From Antitrichia curtipendula (taxonomy: Eukaryota > Streptophyta > Bryopsida > Hypnales > Leucodontaceae), in the NCBI GenBank assembly GCA_951230915.1, contig OX579637.1, forward strand, positions 11,470,001 to 11,534,000: a stretch of 64,000 bases of DNA. Reading direction: 5' to 3'. A program made the translations under genes and the position numbers. Of this stretch, positions 52,630 to 64,000 are shown piece after piece. Within the stretch, counting starts at the first letter, position 1; each line of letters opens with the position of its first letter. The notes under the pieces were generated by a model. It ran no database searches. It was not told where the DNA came from and saw only the letters and a program-made list of their open reading frames with translations.

Positions 52630-53250
52630 AACTCTTCACTCCATTTGCAACCTACACAATTCATTATTCCATGGTTTCACGTCAAAAGTCCATGAACTTG
52701 GACGTGGGAGCCCTAAAGTACAGGATATGGTTGGTTCAATTATTTTATTTTCATTTGTCCATAATGTACCCCAAAATGTGCATGACCTTGAATATTTCAT
52801 GAAGTCAAACTCTTCACTCCATTTGCAACCTACACAATTCATTATTCCATGGTTTCACGTCAAAAGTCCATGAACTTGGACGTGGGAGCCGTAAAGTACA
52901 AGATATGGTTGGTTCCATTATTTTATTTTCATTTGCCCATAATTTACCCCAAAATGTGCATGACCTTGAATATTTCATGAAGTCAAACTCTTCACCCCAT
53001 TTGCAACCTACACAATTCATTATTCCATGGTTTAACGTCAAAATTCCATGAACTTGGACGTGGGAGCCCTAAAGTACAGGATATGGTTGGTTCGATTATT
53101 TTATTTTCATTTGTCCATAATGTACCCCAAACGTAGATGACCTTGAATATTTCATGAAGTCAAACTCTTCACTCCATTTGCAACTTACACAAATCATTCT
53201 TCCATGGTTTCACGTCAAAATTCCATGAACTTGGACGTGGGAGCCCTAAA
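52630..53250 (+). repeat. HOR segment, copy 1 (offset 1420 bp, zone 5)
   Basis: It matches about 54050-54670. Markers are two consecutive 'gtcaaaagtcc' units, 'ggttccatta', 'tttgcccataatttacc' and 'cacaaatcattc' (53187, 54607). The spacing is again 8 monomers, although the monomer types differ from those of the 8-unit HOR in zone 3. Confidence 0.75.
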
Positions 53251-54049
53251 GTACAGGATATGGTTGGTTCAATTTTTTTATTTTCATTTGTCCATAATGT
53301 ACCCCAAACGTAGATGACCTTGAATATTTCATGAAGTCAAACTCTTCACTCCATTTGCAACTTACACAAATCATTCTTCCATGGTTTCACGTCAAAACTC
53401 CATGAACTTGGACGTGGGAGCCCTAAAGTACAGGATATGGTTGGTTCAATTATTTTATTTTCATTTGTCCATAATGTACCCCAAACGTAGATGACCTTGA
53501 ATATTTCATGAAGTCAAACTCTTCACCCCATTTGCAACCTACACAATTCATTCTTCCATGGTTTCACGTCAAAATTCCATGAACTTGGACGTGGGAGCCC
53601 TAAAGTACAGGATATGGTTGGTTCAATTATTTTATTTTCATTTGTCCAGAATGTAGCCCAAAATGTGCATGACCTTGAATATTTCATGAAGTCAAACTCT
53701 TCACTCCATTTGCAACCTACACAATTCATTATTCCATGGTTTCACGTCAAAATTCCATGAACTTGGACGTGGGAGCCCTAAAGTACAGGATATGGTTGGT
53801 TCAATTATTTTATTTTCATTTGTCCATAATGTACCCCAAACGTAGATGACCTTGAATATTTCATGAAGTCAAACTCTTCACCCCATTTGCAACTTACACA
53901 ATTCATTCTTCCATGGTTTCACGTCAATATTCCATGAACTTGGACGTGGGAGCCCTAAAGTAAAAGATATGGTTGGTTCGATTATTTTATTTTCTTTTGC
54001 CCACAATGTACCCCAAAATGTGCATGACCTTGAATATTTCATGAAGTCA

Positions 54050-54670
54050 AACTCTTCACTCCATTTGCAACCTACACAATTCATTATTCCATGGTTTCAC
54101 GTCAAAAGTCCATGAACTTGGACGTGGGAGCCCTAAAGTACAAGATATGGTTGGTTCAATTATTTTATTTTCATTTGTCCATAATGTACCCCAAAATGTG
54201 CATGACCTTGAATATTTCATGAAGTCAAACTCTTCACTCCATTTGCAACCTACACAATTCATTATTCCATGGTTTCACGTCAAAAGTCCATGAACTTGGA
54301 CGTGGGAGCCCTAAAGTACAAGATATGGTTGGTTCCATTATTTTATTTTCATTTGCCCATAATTTACCCCAAAATGTGCATGACCTTGAATATTTCATGA
54401 AGTCAAACTCTTCACCCCATTTGCAACCTACACAATTCATTATTCCATGGTTTCACGTCAAAATTCCATGAACTTGGACGTGGGAGCCCTAAAGTACAGG
54501 ATATGGTTGGTTCGATTATTTTATTTTCATTTGTCCATAATGTACCCCAAACGTAGATGACCTTGAATATTTCATGAAGTCAAACTCTTCACTCCATTTG
54601 CAACTTACACAAATCATTCTTCCATGGTTTCACGTCAAAATTCCATGAACTTGGACGTGGGAGCCCTAAA
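54050..54670 (+). repeat. HOR segment, copy 2 (offset 1420 bp, zone 5)
   Basis: Partner of about 52630-53250. The unit just to the left carries 'gtcaatattcc' and 'agtaaaagat', as does the one near 52323, but those are 1598 bp (9 monomers) apart. One whole monomer has therefore been lost or gained between the two markers. Confidence 0.75.
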
Positions 54671-55200
54671 GTACAGGATATGGGTGGTTCAATTATTTTA
54701 TTTTCATTTGTCCATAATATACCCCAAAATGTGCATGACCTTGAATATTTCATGAAGTCAAACTCTTCACCCCATTTGCAACTTACACAATTCATTCTTC
54801 CATGGTTTCACGTCAAAATTCCATGAACTTGGACGTGGGAGCCCTAAAGTACAAGATATGGTTGGTTCAATTGTTATATTTTCTTTTCTCCATAATGTAC
54901 ACAAAATGTGCATGACCTTGAATATTTCATGAAGTCAAACTCTTCACTCCATTTGCAACTTACACAATTCATTCTTCCATGGTTTCACGTCAAAATTCCT
55001 TGAACTTGGACGTGGGAGCCCTAAAGTACAGGATATGGTTGGTTGAATTATTTTATTTTCATTTGTCCATAATGTACCCCAAAATGTGCATGACCTTGAA
55101 TATTTCATGAAGTCAAACTCTTCACTCCATTTGCAACCTACACAATTCATTATTCCATGGTTTCACGTCAAAATTCCATGAACTTGGACGTGGGAGCCCT

Positions 55201-58200
55201 AAAGTACAGGATATGGTTGGTTCAATTATTTTATTTTCATTTGTCCATAATGTACCCCAAAATGTGCATGACCTTGAATATTTCATGAAGTCAAACTCTT
55301 CACCCTATTTGCAACTTACACAATTCATTATTCCATGGTTTCACGTCAAAATTCCATGAACTTGGACGTGGGAGCCCTAAAGTACAGGATATGGTTGGTT
55401 CGATTATTTTATTTTCATAAGTCCATAATGTACCGCAAACGTAGATGACCTTGAATATTTCATGAGGTCAAACTCTTCACCACATTTGCAACCTACACAA
55501 TTCATTATTCCATGGTTTCACGTCAAAAGTCCATGAACTTGGACGTGGGAGCCCTAAAGTACAGGATATGGTTGGTTCAATTATTTTATTTTCATTTGTC
55601 CATAATGTACCCCAAAATATGCATGACCTTGAATATTTCATGAAGTCAATCTCTTCACTCCATTTGCAACCTACACAATTCATTATTCCATGGTTTCACG
55701 TCAAAATTCCATGAACTTGGACGTGGGAGCTTTAAAGTACAGGATATGGTTGGTTCAATTATTTTATTTTCATTTGTCCAGAATGTACCTCAAAATGTGC
55801 ATGACCTTGAATATTTCATGAGGTCAAACTCTTCACTCCATTTGCAACCTACACAATTCATTCTTCCATGGTTTCACGTCAAAAGTCCATGAACTTGGAC
55901 GTGGGAGCCCTAAAGTACAGGATATGATTGGTTTATTTATTTTATTTTCATTTGTCTATAATGTACCCCAAAATGTGCATGACCTTGTATATTTCATGAA
56001 GTCAAACTCTTCACCCCATTTGCAACTTACACAATTCATTATTCCATGGTTTCACGTCAAAATTCCATGAACTTGGACGTGGGAGCCCTAAAGTACAGGA
56101 TATGGTTGGTTCAATTATTTTATTTTCATTTGTCCATAATGTACCCCAAGATGTGCATGACCTTGAATATTTCATGAAGTCAAACTCTTCACCCTATTTG
56201 CAACTTACACAATTCATTCTTCCATGGTTTCACGTCAAAATTCCATGAACTTGGACGTGGGAGCCCTAAAGTACAGGATATGGTTGGTTCGATTATTTTA
56301 TTTTCATTTGTCCATAATGTACCCCAAACGTAGATGACCTTGAATATTTCATGAGGTCAAACTCTTCACTCCATTTGCAACCTACACAATTCATTATTCC
56401 ATGGTTTCACGTCAAAAGTCCATGAACTTGGACGTGGGAGCCGTAAAGTACAAGATATGGTTGGTTCCATTATTTTATTTTCATTTGCCCATAATCTACC
56501 CCAAAATGTGCATGACCTTGAATATTTCATGAAGTCAAACTCTTCACCCCATTTGCAACCTACACAATTCATTATTCCATGGTTTCACGTCAAAATTACA
56601 TGAACTTGGACGTGGGAGCCCTAAAGTACAGGATACGGTTGGTTCGATTATTTTATTTTCATTGTCCATAATGTATCATAAACGTGGATGACCTTGAATA
56701 TTTCATGAAGTCAAACTCTTCACCCCATTTGCAACTTACACAATTCATTCTTCCATGGTTTCACGTCAAAATTCCATGAACTTGGACGTGGGAGCCCTAA
56801 AGTACAGGATATGGTTGGTTCAATTATTTTATTTTCATTTGTCCATAATGTACCCCAAAATGTGCATGACCTGGAATATTTCATGAAGTCAAACTCTTCA
56901 CTCCATTTGCAACCTACACAATTCATTATTCCATGGTTTCACGTCAAAAGTCCATGAACTTGGACGTGGGAGCCGTAAAGTACAAGATATGGTTGGTTCA
57001 ATTATTTTATTTTCATTTGTCCATAATGTACCCCAAAATGTGCATGACCTTGAATATTTCATGAAGTCAAACTCTTCACTCCATTTGCAACTTACACAAT
57101 TCATTATTCCATGGTTTCACGTCAAAATTCCATGAACTTGGACGTGGGAGCCCTAAAGTACAGGAAATGGTTGGTTCAATTATTTTATTTTCATTTGTCC
57201 ATAATGTACCCCAAACGTAGATGACCTTGAATATTTCATGAAGTTAAACTCTTCACCCCATTTGCAACCTACACAATTCATTCTTCCATGATTTCACGTC
57301 AAAATTCCATGAACTTGGACGTGGGAGCTTTAAAGTACAGGATATGGTTGGTTCAATTATTTTATTTTCATTTGTCCATAATGTACCCCAAACGTAGATG
57401 ACCTTGAATATTTCATGAAGTTAAACTCTTCACCCCATTTGCAACCTACACAATTCATTCTTCCATGATTTCACGTCAAAATTCCATGAACTTGGACGTG
57501 GGAGCCCTAAAGTACAGGATATGGTTGGTTCAATTGTTTTATTTTCATTTGTCTATAATGTACCCCAAAATGTGCATGACCTTGAATATTTCATGAAGTC
57601 AAACTCTTCACTCCATTTGCAACTTACACAATTCATTCTTCCATGGTTTCACGTCAAAATTCCATGAACTTGGACTTGGGAGCCCTAAAGTACAGGATAT
57701 GGTTGGTTCGAATATTTTATTTTCATTTGTCCATAATGTACCCCAAAATGTGCATGACCTTGAATATTTCATGAAGTCAAATTCTTCACCCTATTTGCAA
57801 CTTACACAATTCATTATTCCATGGTCTCACGTCAAAATTCCATGAACTTGGACGTGGGAGCCCTAAAGTACAGGATATGGTTGGTTCAATTGTTTTATTT
57901 TCATTTGTCCATAATGTACCCCAAAATGTGCATGACCTTGAATATTTCATGAAGTCAAACTCTTCACCCCATTTGCAACTTACACAATTCATTCTTCCAT
58001 GGTTTCACGTCAAAATTCCATGAACTTGGACGTGGGAGCCCTAAAGTACAGGATATGGTTGGTTCAATTATTTTATTTTCATTTGTCCATAATGTACCTC
58101 AAACATGGATGACCTTGAATATTTCATAAAAAGAAAACTCTTCACCCCATTTGCAACTTAAACAATTCATTCTTCCATGGTTTCACGTCAAAATTCCATG

Positions 58201-58424
58201 AACTTGGACGTGGGAGCCCTAAAGTACAGGATATGGTTGGTTCGAATATTTTATTTTCATTTGTCCATAATGTACCCCAAAATGTGCATGACCTTGAATA
58301 TTTCATGAAGTCAAATTCTTCACCCCATTTGCAACTTACACAATTCATTATTCCATGGTCTCACGTCAAAATTCCATGAACTTGGACGTGGGAGCCCTAA
58401 AGTACAGGATATGGTTGGTTCAAT
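55201..58424 (+). repeat. 18-monomer block, copy 1 (offset 4444 bp)
   Basis: It matches about 59645-62868, 25 monomers away. Ordered markers are 'caccctattt', 'ttttcataagtcc' (about 55413 and 59857), 'ccaaaatatgc', 'gagctttaaag', 'gattggtttattt', 'cttgtatatttc', 'ccccaagatg', 'tttgcccata', a 176-bp unit with 'attttcattgtcc' and 'tatcataaacgtgg' (about 56660), 'aggaaatgg', two 'gaagttaaac'/'ccatgatttc' units, 'ttcgaatatttt' and 'cataaaaagaaaa'. Point differences are scattered, for example 'cataatctacc' against 'cataatatacc'. Confidence 0.88.
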
Positions 58425-58850
58425 TGTTTTATTTTCATTTGTCTATAATGTACCCCAAAATGTGCATGACCTTGAATATTTCATGAAGTCAAACTCTTCA
58501 CCCCATTTGCAACTTACACAATTCATTCTTCCATGGTTTCACGTCAAAATTCCATGAACTTGGACGTGGGAGCCCTAAAGTACAGGATATGGTTGGTTCA
58601 ATTATTTTATTTTCATTTGTCCATAATGTACCTCAAACATGGATGACCTTGAATATTTCATAAAAAGAAAACTCTTCACCCCATTTGCAACTTACACAAT
58701 TCATTCTTCCATGGTTTCACGTCAAAATTCCATGAACTTGGACGTGGGAGCCCTAAAGTACAGGATATGGTTGGTTCGAATATTTTATTTTCATTTGTCC
58801 ATAATGTACCCCAAAATGTGCATGACCTTGAATATTTCATGAAGTCAAAC

Positions 58851-59600
58851 TCTTCACCCTATTTGCAACTTACACAATTCATTATTCCATGGTTTCACGT
58901 CAAAATTCCATGAACTTGGACGTGGGAGCCCTAAAGTACAGGATATGGTTGGTTCGATTATTTTATTTTCATAAGTCCATAATGTACCCCAAACGTAGAT
59001 GACCTTGAATATTTCATGAGGTCAAACTCTTCACCACATTTGCAACCTACACAATTCATTATTCCATGGTTTCACGTCAAAAGTCCATGAATTGGACGTG
59101 GGGTTTCCTAAAGTACAGGATATGGTTGGTTCAATTATTTTATTTTCATTTGTCCATAATGTACCCCAAAATATGCATGACCTTGAATATTTCATGAAGT
59201 CAATCTCTTCACTCCATTTGCAACCTACACAATTCATTATTCCATGGTTTCACGTCAAAATTCCATGAACTTGGACGTGGGAGCTTTAAAGTACAGGATA
59301 TGGTTGGTTCAATTATTTTATTTTCATTTGTCCATAATGTACCCCAAAATGTGCATGACCTTGAATATTTCATGAGGTCAAACTCTTCACTCCATTTGCA
59401 ACCTACACAATTCATTCTTCCATGGTTTCACGTCAAAAGTCCATGAACTTGGACGTGGGAGCCCTAAAGTACAGGATATGATTGGTTTATTTATTTTATT
59501 TTCATTTGTCCATAATGTACCCCAAAATGTGCATGACCTTGTATATTTCATGAAGTCAAACTCTTCACCCCATTTGCAACTTACACAATTCATTATTCCA
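58851..59600 (+). repeat. 5-monomer (890-bp) local repeat, first copy
   Basis: It matches about 59741-60490 and, more distantly, the start of the 4444-bp block at about 55297. Shared markers are 'caccctattt', 'ttttcataagtcc', 'ccaaaatatgc', 'gagctttaaag' and 'gattggtttattt'. It holds a private change, 'catgaattgg' with 'ggggtttccta' near 59088-59110, a one-base loss balanced by a one-base gain. Confidence 0.75.
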
Positions 59601-59644
59601 TGGTTTCACGTCAAAAGTCCATGAACTTGGACGTGGGGTTTCCT

Positions 59645-62600
59645 AAAGTACAGGATATGGTTGGTTCAATTATTTTATTTTCATTTGTCCATAATGTACC
59701 CCAAAATGTGCATGACCTTGAATATTTCATGAAGTCAAACTCTTCACCCTATTTGCAACTTACACAATTCATTATTCCATGGTTTCACGTCAAAATTCCA
59801 TGAACTTGGACGTGGGAGCCCTAAAGTACAGGATATGGTTGGTTCGATTATTTTATTTTCATAAGTCCATAATGTACCCCAAACGTAGATGACCTTGAAT
59901 ATTTCATGAGGTCAAACTCTTCACCACATTTGCAACCTACACAATTCATTATTCCATGGTTTCACGTCAAAAGTCCATGAACTTGGACGTGGGAGCCCTA
60001 AAGTACAGGATATGGTTGGTTCAATTATTTTATTTTCATTTGTCCATAATGTACCCCAAAATATGCATGACCTTGAATATTTCATGAAGTCAATCTCTTC
60101 ACTCCATTTGCAACCTACACAATTCATTATTCCATGGTTTCACGTCAAAATTCCATGAACTTGGACGTGGGAGCTTTAAAGTACAGGATATGGTTGGTTC
60201 AATTATTTTATTTTCATTTGTCCAGAATGTACCTCAAAATGTTCATGACCTTGAATATTTCATGAGGTCAAACTCTTCACTCCATTTGCAACCTACACAA
60301 TTCATTCTTCCATGGTTTCACGTCAAAAGTCCATGAACTTGGACGTGGGAGCCCTAAAGTACAGGATATGATTGGTTTATTTATTTTATTTTCATTTGTC
60401 TATAATGTACCCCAAAATGTGCATGACCTTGTATATTTCATGAAGTCAAACTCTTCACCCCATTTGCAACTTACACAATTCATTATTCCATGGTTTCACG
60501 TCAAAATTCCATGAACTTGGACGTGGGAGCCCTAAAGTACAGGATATGGTTGGTTCAATTATTTTATTTTCATTTGTCCATAATGTACCCCAAGATGTGC
60601 ATGACCTTGAATATTTCATGAAGTCAAACTCTTCACCCTATTTGCAACTTACACAATTCATTCTTCCATGGTTTCACGTCAAAATTCCATGAACTTGGAC
60701 GTGGGAGCCCTAAAGTACAGGATATGGTTGGTTCGATTATTTTATTTTCATTTGTCCATAATGTACCCCAAACGTAGATGACCTTGAATATTTCATGAGG
60801 TCAAACTCTTCACTCCATTTGCAACCTACACAATTCATTATTCCATGGTTTCACGTCAAAAGTCCATGAACTTGGACGTGGGAGCCGTAAAGTACAAGAT
60901 ATGGTTGGTTCCATTATTTTATTTTCATTTGCCCATAATATACCCCAAAATGTGCATGACCTTGAATATTTCATGAAGTCAAACTCTTCACCCCATTTGC
61001 AACCTACACAATTCATTATTCCATGGTTTCACGTCAAAATTCCATGAACTTGGACGTGGGAGCCCTAAAGTACAGGATATGGTTGGTTCGATTATCTTAT
61101 TTTCATTGTCCATAATATATCATAAACGTGGATGACCATGAATATTTCATGAAGTCAAACTCTTCACCCCATTTGCAACTTACACAATTCATTCTTCCAT
61201 GGTTTCACGTCAAAATTCCATGAACTTGGACGTGGGAGCCCTAAAGTACAGGATATGGTTGGTTCAATTATTTTATTTTCATTTGTCCATAATGTACCCC
61301 AAAATGTGCATGACCTTGAATATTTCATGAAGTCAAACTCTTCACTCCATTTGCAACCTACACAATTCATTATTCCATGGTTTCACGTCAAAAGTCCATG
61401 AACTTGGACGTGGGAGCCGTAAAGTACAAGATATGGTTGGTTCAATTATTTTATTTTCATTTGTCCATAATGTACCCCAAAATGTGCATGACCTTGAATA
61501 TTTCATGAAGTCAAACTCTTCACTCCATTTGCAACTTACACAATTCATTATTCCATGGTTTCACGTCAAAATTCCATGAACTTGGACGTGGGAGCCCTAA
61601 AGTACAGGAAATGGTTGGTTCAATTATTTTATTTTCATTTGTCCATAATGTACCCCAAACGTAGATGACCTTGAATATTTCATGAAGTTAAACTCTTCAC
61701 CCCATTTGCAACCTACACAATTCATTCTTCCATGATTTCACGTCAAAATTCCATGAACTTGGACGTGGGAGCTTTAAAGTACAGGATATGGTTGGTTCAA
61801 TTATTTTATTTTCATTTGTCCATAATGTACCCCAAACGTAGATGACCTTGAATATTTCATGAAGTTAAACTCTTCACCCCATTTGCAACCTACACAATTC
61901 ATTCTTCCATGATTTCACGTCAAAATTCCATGAACTTGGACGTGGGAGCCCTAAAGTACAGGATATGGTTGGTTCAATTGTTTTATTTTCATTTGTCTAT
62001 AATGTACCCCAAAATGTGCATGACCTTGAATATTTCATGAAGTCAAACTCTTCACTCCATTTGCAACTTACACAATTCATTCTTCCATGGTTTCACGTCA
62101 AAATTCCATGAACTTGGACGTGGGAGCCCTAAAGTACAGGATATGGTTGGTTCGAATATTTTATTTTCATTTGTCCATAATGTACCCCAAAATGTGCATG
62201 ACCTTGAATATTTCATGAAGTCAAATTCTTCACCCCATTTGCAACTTACACAATTCATTATTCCATGGTCTCACGTCAAAATTCCATGAACTTGGACGTG
62301 GGAGCCCTAAAGTACAGGATATGGTTGGTTCAATTGTTTTATTTTCATTTGTCCATAATGTACCCCAAAATGTGCATGACCTTGAATATTTCATGAAGTC
62401 AAACTCTTCACCCCATTTGCAACTTACACAATTCATTCTTCCATGGTTTCACGTCAAAATTCCATGAACTTGGACGTGGGAGCCCTAAAGTACAGGATAT
62501 GGTTGGTTCAATTATTTTATTTTCATTTGTCCATAATGTACCTCAAACATGGATGACCTTGAATATTTCATAAAAAGAAAACTCTTCACCCCATTTGCAA

Positions 62601-62868
62601 CTTACACAATTCATTCTTCCATGGTTTCACGTCAAAATTCCATGAACTTGGACGTGGGAGCCCTAAAGTACAGGATATGGTTGGTTCGAATATTTTATTT
62701 TCATTTGTCCATAATGTACCCCAAAATGTGCATGACCTTGAATATTTCATGAAGTCAAATTCTTCACCCCATTTGCAACTTACACAATTCATTATTCCAT
62801 GGTCTCACGTCAAAATTCCATGAACTTGGACGTGGGAGCCCTAAAGTACAGGATATGGTTGGTTCAAT
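59645..62868 (+). repeat. 18-monomer block, copy 2 (offset 4444 bp)
   Basis: Partner of about 55201-58424, repeating the full marker series including the 176-bp unit near 61104. The left edge is exactly where 'gggagccct' in copy 1 meets 'ggggtttcct' before copy 2. The right edge is where 'caattgtttt' and 'gtctataatg' in copy 1 are replaced by 'caattatttt' and 'gtccataatg'. Confidence 0.88.
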
Positions 62869-63860
62869 TATTTTATTTTCATTTGTCCATAATGTACCTC
62901 AAACATGGATGACCTTGAATATTTCATAAAAAGAAAACTCTTCACCCCATTTGCAACTTACACAATTCATTCTTCCATGGTTTCACGTCAAAATTCCATG
63001 AACTTGGACGTGGGAGCCCTAAAGTACAGGATATGGTTGGTTCGAATATTTTATTTTCATTTGTCCATAATGTACCCCAAACGTGGATGACCTTGAATAT
63101 TTCATGAAGTCAAACTCTTCACCCCATTTGCAACTTACACAATTCATTATTCCATGGTCTCACGTCAAAATTCCATGAACTTGGACGTGGGAGCCCTAAA
63201 GTACAAGATATGGTTGGTTCGATTATTTTATTTTCATTTGTCCATAATGTACCCCAAAATGTGCATGACCTTGAATATTTCATGAAGTCAAACTCTTCAC
63301 CCCATTTGCAACTTACACAATTCATTATTCCATGGTTTCACGTCAAAATTCCATGAACTTGGACGTGGGAGCCCTAAAGTACAGGATATGGTTGGTTCGA
63401 ATATTTTATTTTCATTTGTCCATAATGTACCCCAAAATGTGCATGACCTTGAATATTTCATGAAGTCAAACTCTTCACCCCATTTGCAACCTACACAATT
63501 CATTATTCCATGGTTTCACGTCAAAATTCCATGAACTTGGAAGTGGGAGCCCTAAAGTACAGGATATGGTTGGTTCGAATATTTTATTTTCATTTGTCCA
63601 TAATGTACCCCAAAATGTGCATGACCTTGAATATTTCATGAAGTCAAACTCTTCACTCCATTTGCAACTTACACAATTCATTATTCCATGGTTTCACGTC
63701 AAAATTCCATGAACTTGGACGTGGGAGCCCTAAAGTACAGGAAATGGTTGGTTCAATTATTTTATTTTCATTTGTCCATAATGTACCCCAAACGTAGATG
63801 ACCTTGAATATTTCATGAAGTTAAACTCTTCACCCCATTTGCAACCTACACAATTCATTC

Positions 63861-64000
63861 TTCCATGATTTCACGTCAAAATTCCATGAACTTGGACGTG
63901 GGAGCCCTAAAGTACAGGATATGGTTGGTTCAATTGTTTTATTTTCATTTGTCTATAATGTACCCCAAAATGTGCATGACCTTGAATATTTCATGAAGTC
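63861..64000 (+). repeat. Partial monomer at window end
   Basis: The last unit begins with 'ttccatgatttcac', a variant in which CCATGG is lost (also seen near 57290, 57470, 61731 and 61909). It is cut by the window edge just after 'catgaagtc'. The array therefore continues downstream. Confidence 0.95.

Larger units (their letters stand above)
1..64000. repeat. Continuous tandem satellite array, ~178-bp monomer, head-to-tail
   Basis: The same unit, recognised by landmarks such as 'ttccatggtttcac', 'cttggacgtgggag' and 'gaatatttcatgaag', recurs every 176-179 bp from the first base to the last. Unit starts at 122 and 63861 are 63,739 bp apart, which fits 359 complete units; the ends are partial units cut by the window. 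All copies read in one direction. No insertion, inversion or unique sequence was found, so all stretches without a gene are satellite. Long homogeneous arrays of nucleosome-sized monomers are known to mark centromeres and pericentromeres in many plants and animals; that this one is centromeric is inference. The family was not recognised. Both edges of the array lie outside the window. Confidence 0.98.

Noticed and set aside
41842..63090. Plus-strand open frames of 60-67 codons (41842, 51910, 58639, 59600, 62549, 62905)
   Set aside because: Each appears only where an insertion or substitution alters the usual stops, and all lie wholly inside satellite units. No coding signature.
91..63681. Recurring minus-strand open frames of 65-75 codons, one per monomer in most of the window
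   Set aside because: They start at the complement of 'attcat' and run 207 bp, longer than one unit, so neighbours overlap in different frames. Their length follows monomer length, most variants change the residue, and there is no signal, promoter or stop context. They are a by-product of the repeat.
122..64000. CENP-B box
   Set aside because: The 'ttcgattatttta' variants match only the first bases of the pattern and lack the CGGG part.
1..64000. CRISPR array
   Set aside because: The repeat unit is 178 bp with no alternating constant repeat and unique spacer; adjacent units are homologous along their full length.
1..64000. Embedded transposons, LTRs or inverted segments
   Set aside because: Monomer landmarks follow each other without a gap over the whole window, and no unit was seen in reverse orientation.
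1..64000. Identification as a named plant satellite (for example the Arabidopsis 178-bp repeat)
   Set aside because: The length agrees but the sequence as I remember it does not, and no search could be run. The family is left unnamed.
1..64000. Assembly collapse or artificial duplication as the cause of the HOR blocks
   Set aside because: The copies carry scattered private substitutions and indels, which favours real duplications, although read-level support could not be checked.

Overview
The whole window is one uninterrupted head-to-tail satellite DNA array. The monomer is normally 178 bp, with frequent 177-bp forms and rare 176- and 179-bp forms. About 359 complete monomers fit between the first full unit (starting at 122) and the last partial unit (starting at 63861), a mean of about 177.5 bp. 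Every monomer read lies in the same orientation. I saw no gene, RNA gene, transposon, inversion or unique spacer. The consensus is AT-rich (67 G/C of 178, about 38% G+C), and its two fixed CpGs both sit in ACGT.

Organism: an array this long and homogeneous, with a nucleosome-scale monomer and multi-monomer higher-order repeats (HORs), is eukaryotic and typical of centromeric or pericentromeric heterochromatin. The 178-bp length matches a common class of plant centromeric satellites, so a plant is my first guess. I do not recognise the family, and length alone does not identify a kingdom.

Layout by variant content and shared blocks: (1) 1-5.4 kb, mixed monomers with short shared blocks (offsets 3014 and 355 bp). 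(2) 5.5-20 kb, rich in 'gatatgggtgg' and 'gagcgctaaag' variants, with repeated blocks at offsets 3728, 3198, 2309 and about 1952 bp and one copy 11,540 bp away. (3) 21.6-41.3 kb, the most ordered part: a 1420-bp, 8-monomer HOR and larger overlapping copies at offsets 2839, 4615, 5147, 5679 and 7986 bp. (4) 42-51.5 kb, an adjacent 3729-bp (21-monomer) duplication followed by a patchwork of switched segments. (5) 52-64 kb, a zone with its own variants ('ttcgaatatttt', 'catgaggtc', 'cataaaaagaaaa') and a 4444-bp (25-monomer) duplication.

Nothing here works as a gene set. The content is structural: a satellite domain evolving by unequal exchange or gene conversion in register with the monomer. 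Block edges were placed by eye from diagnostic variants and are good to roughly 20-60 bp.
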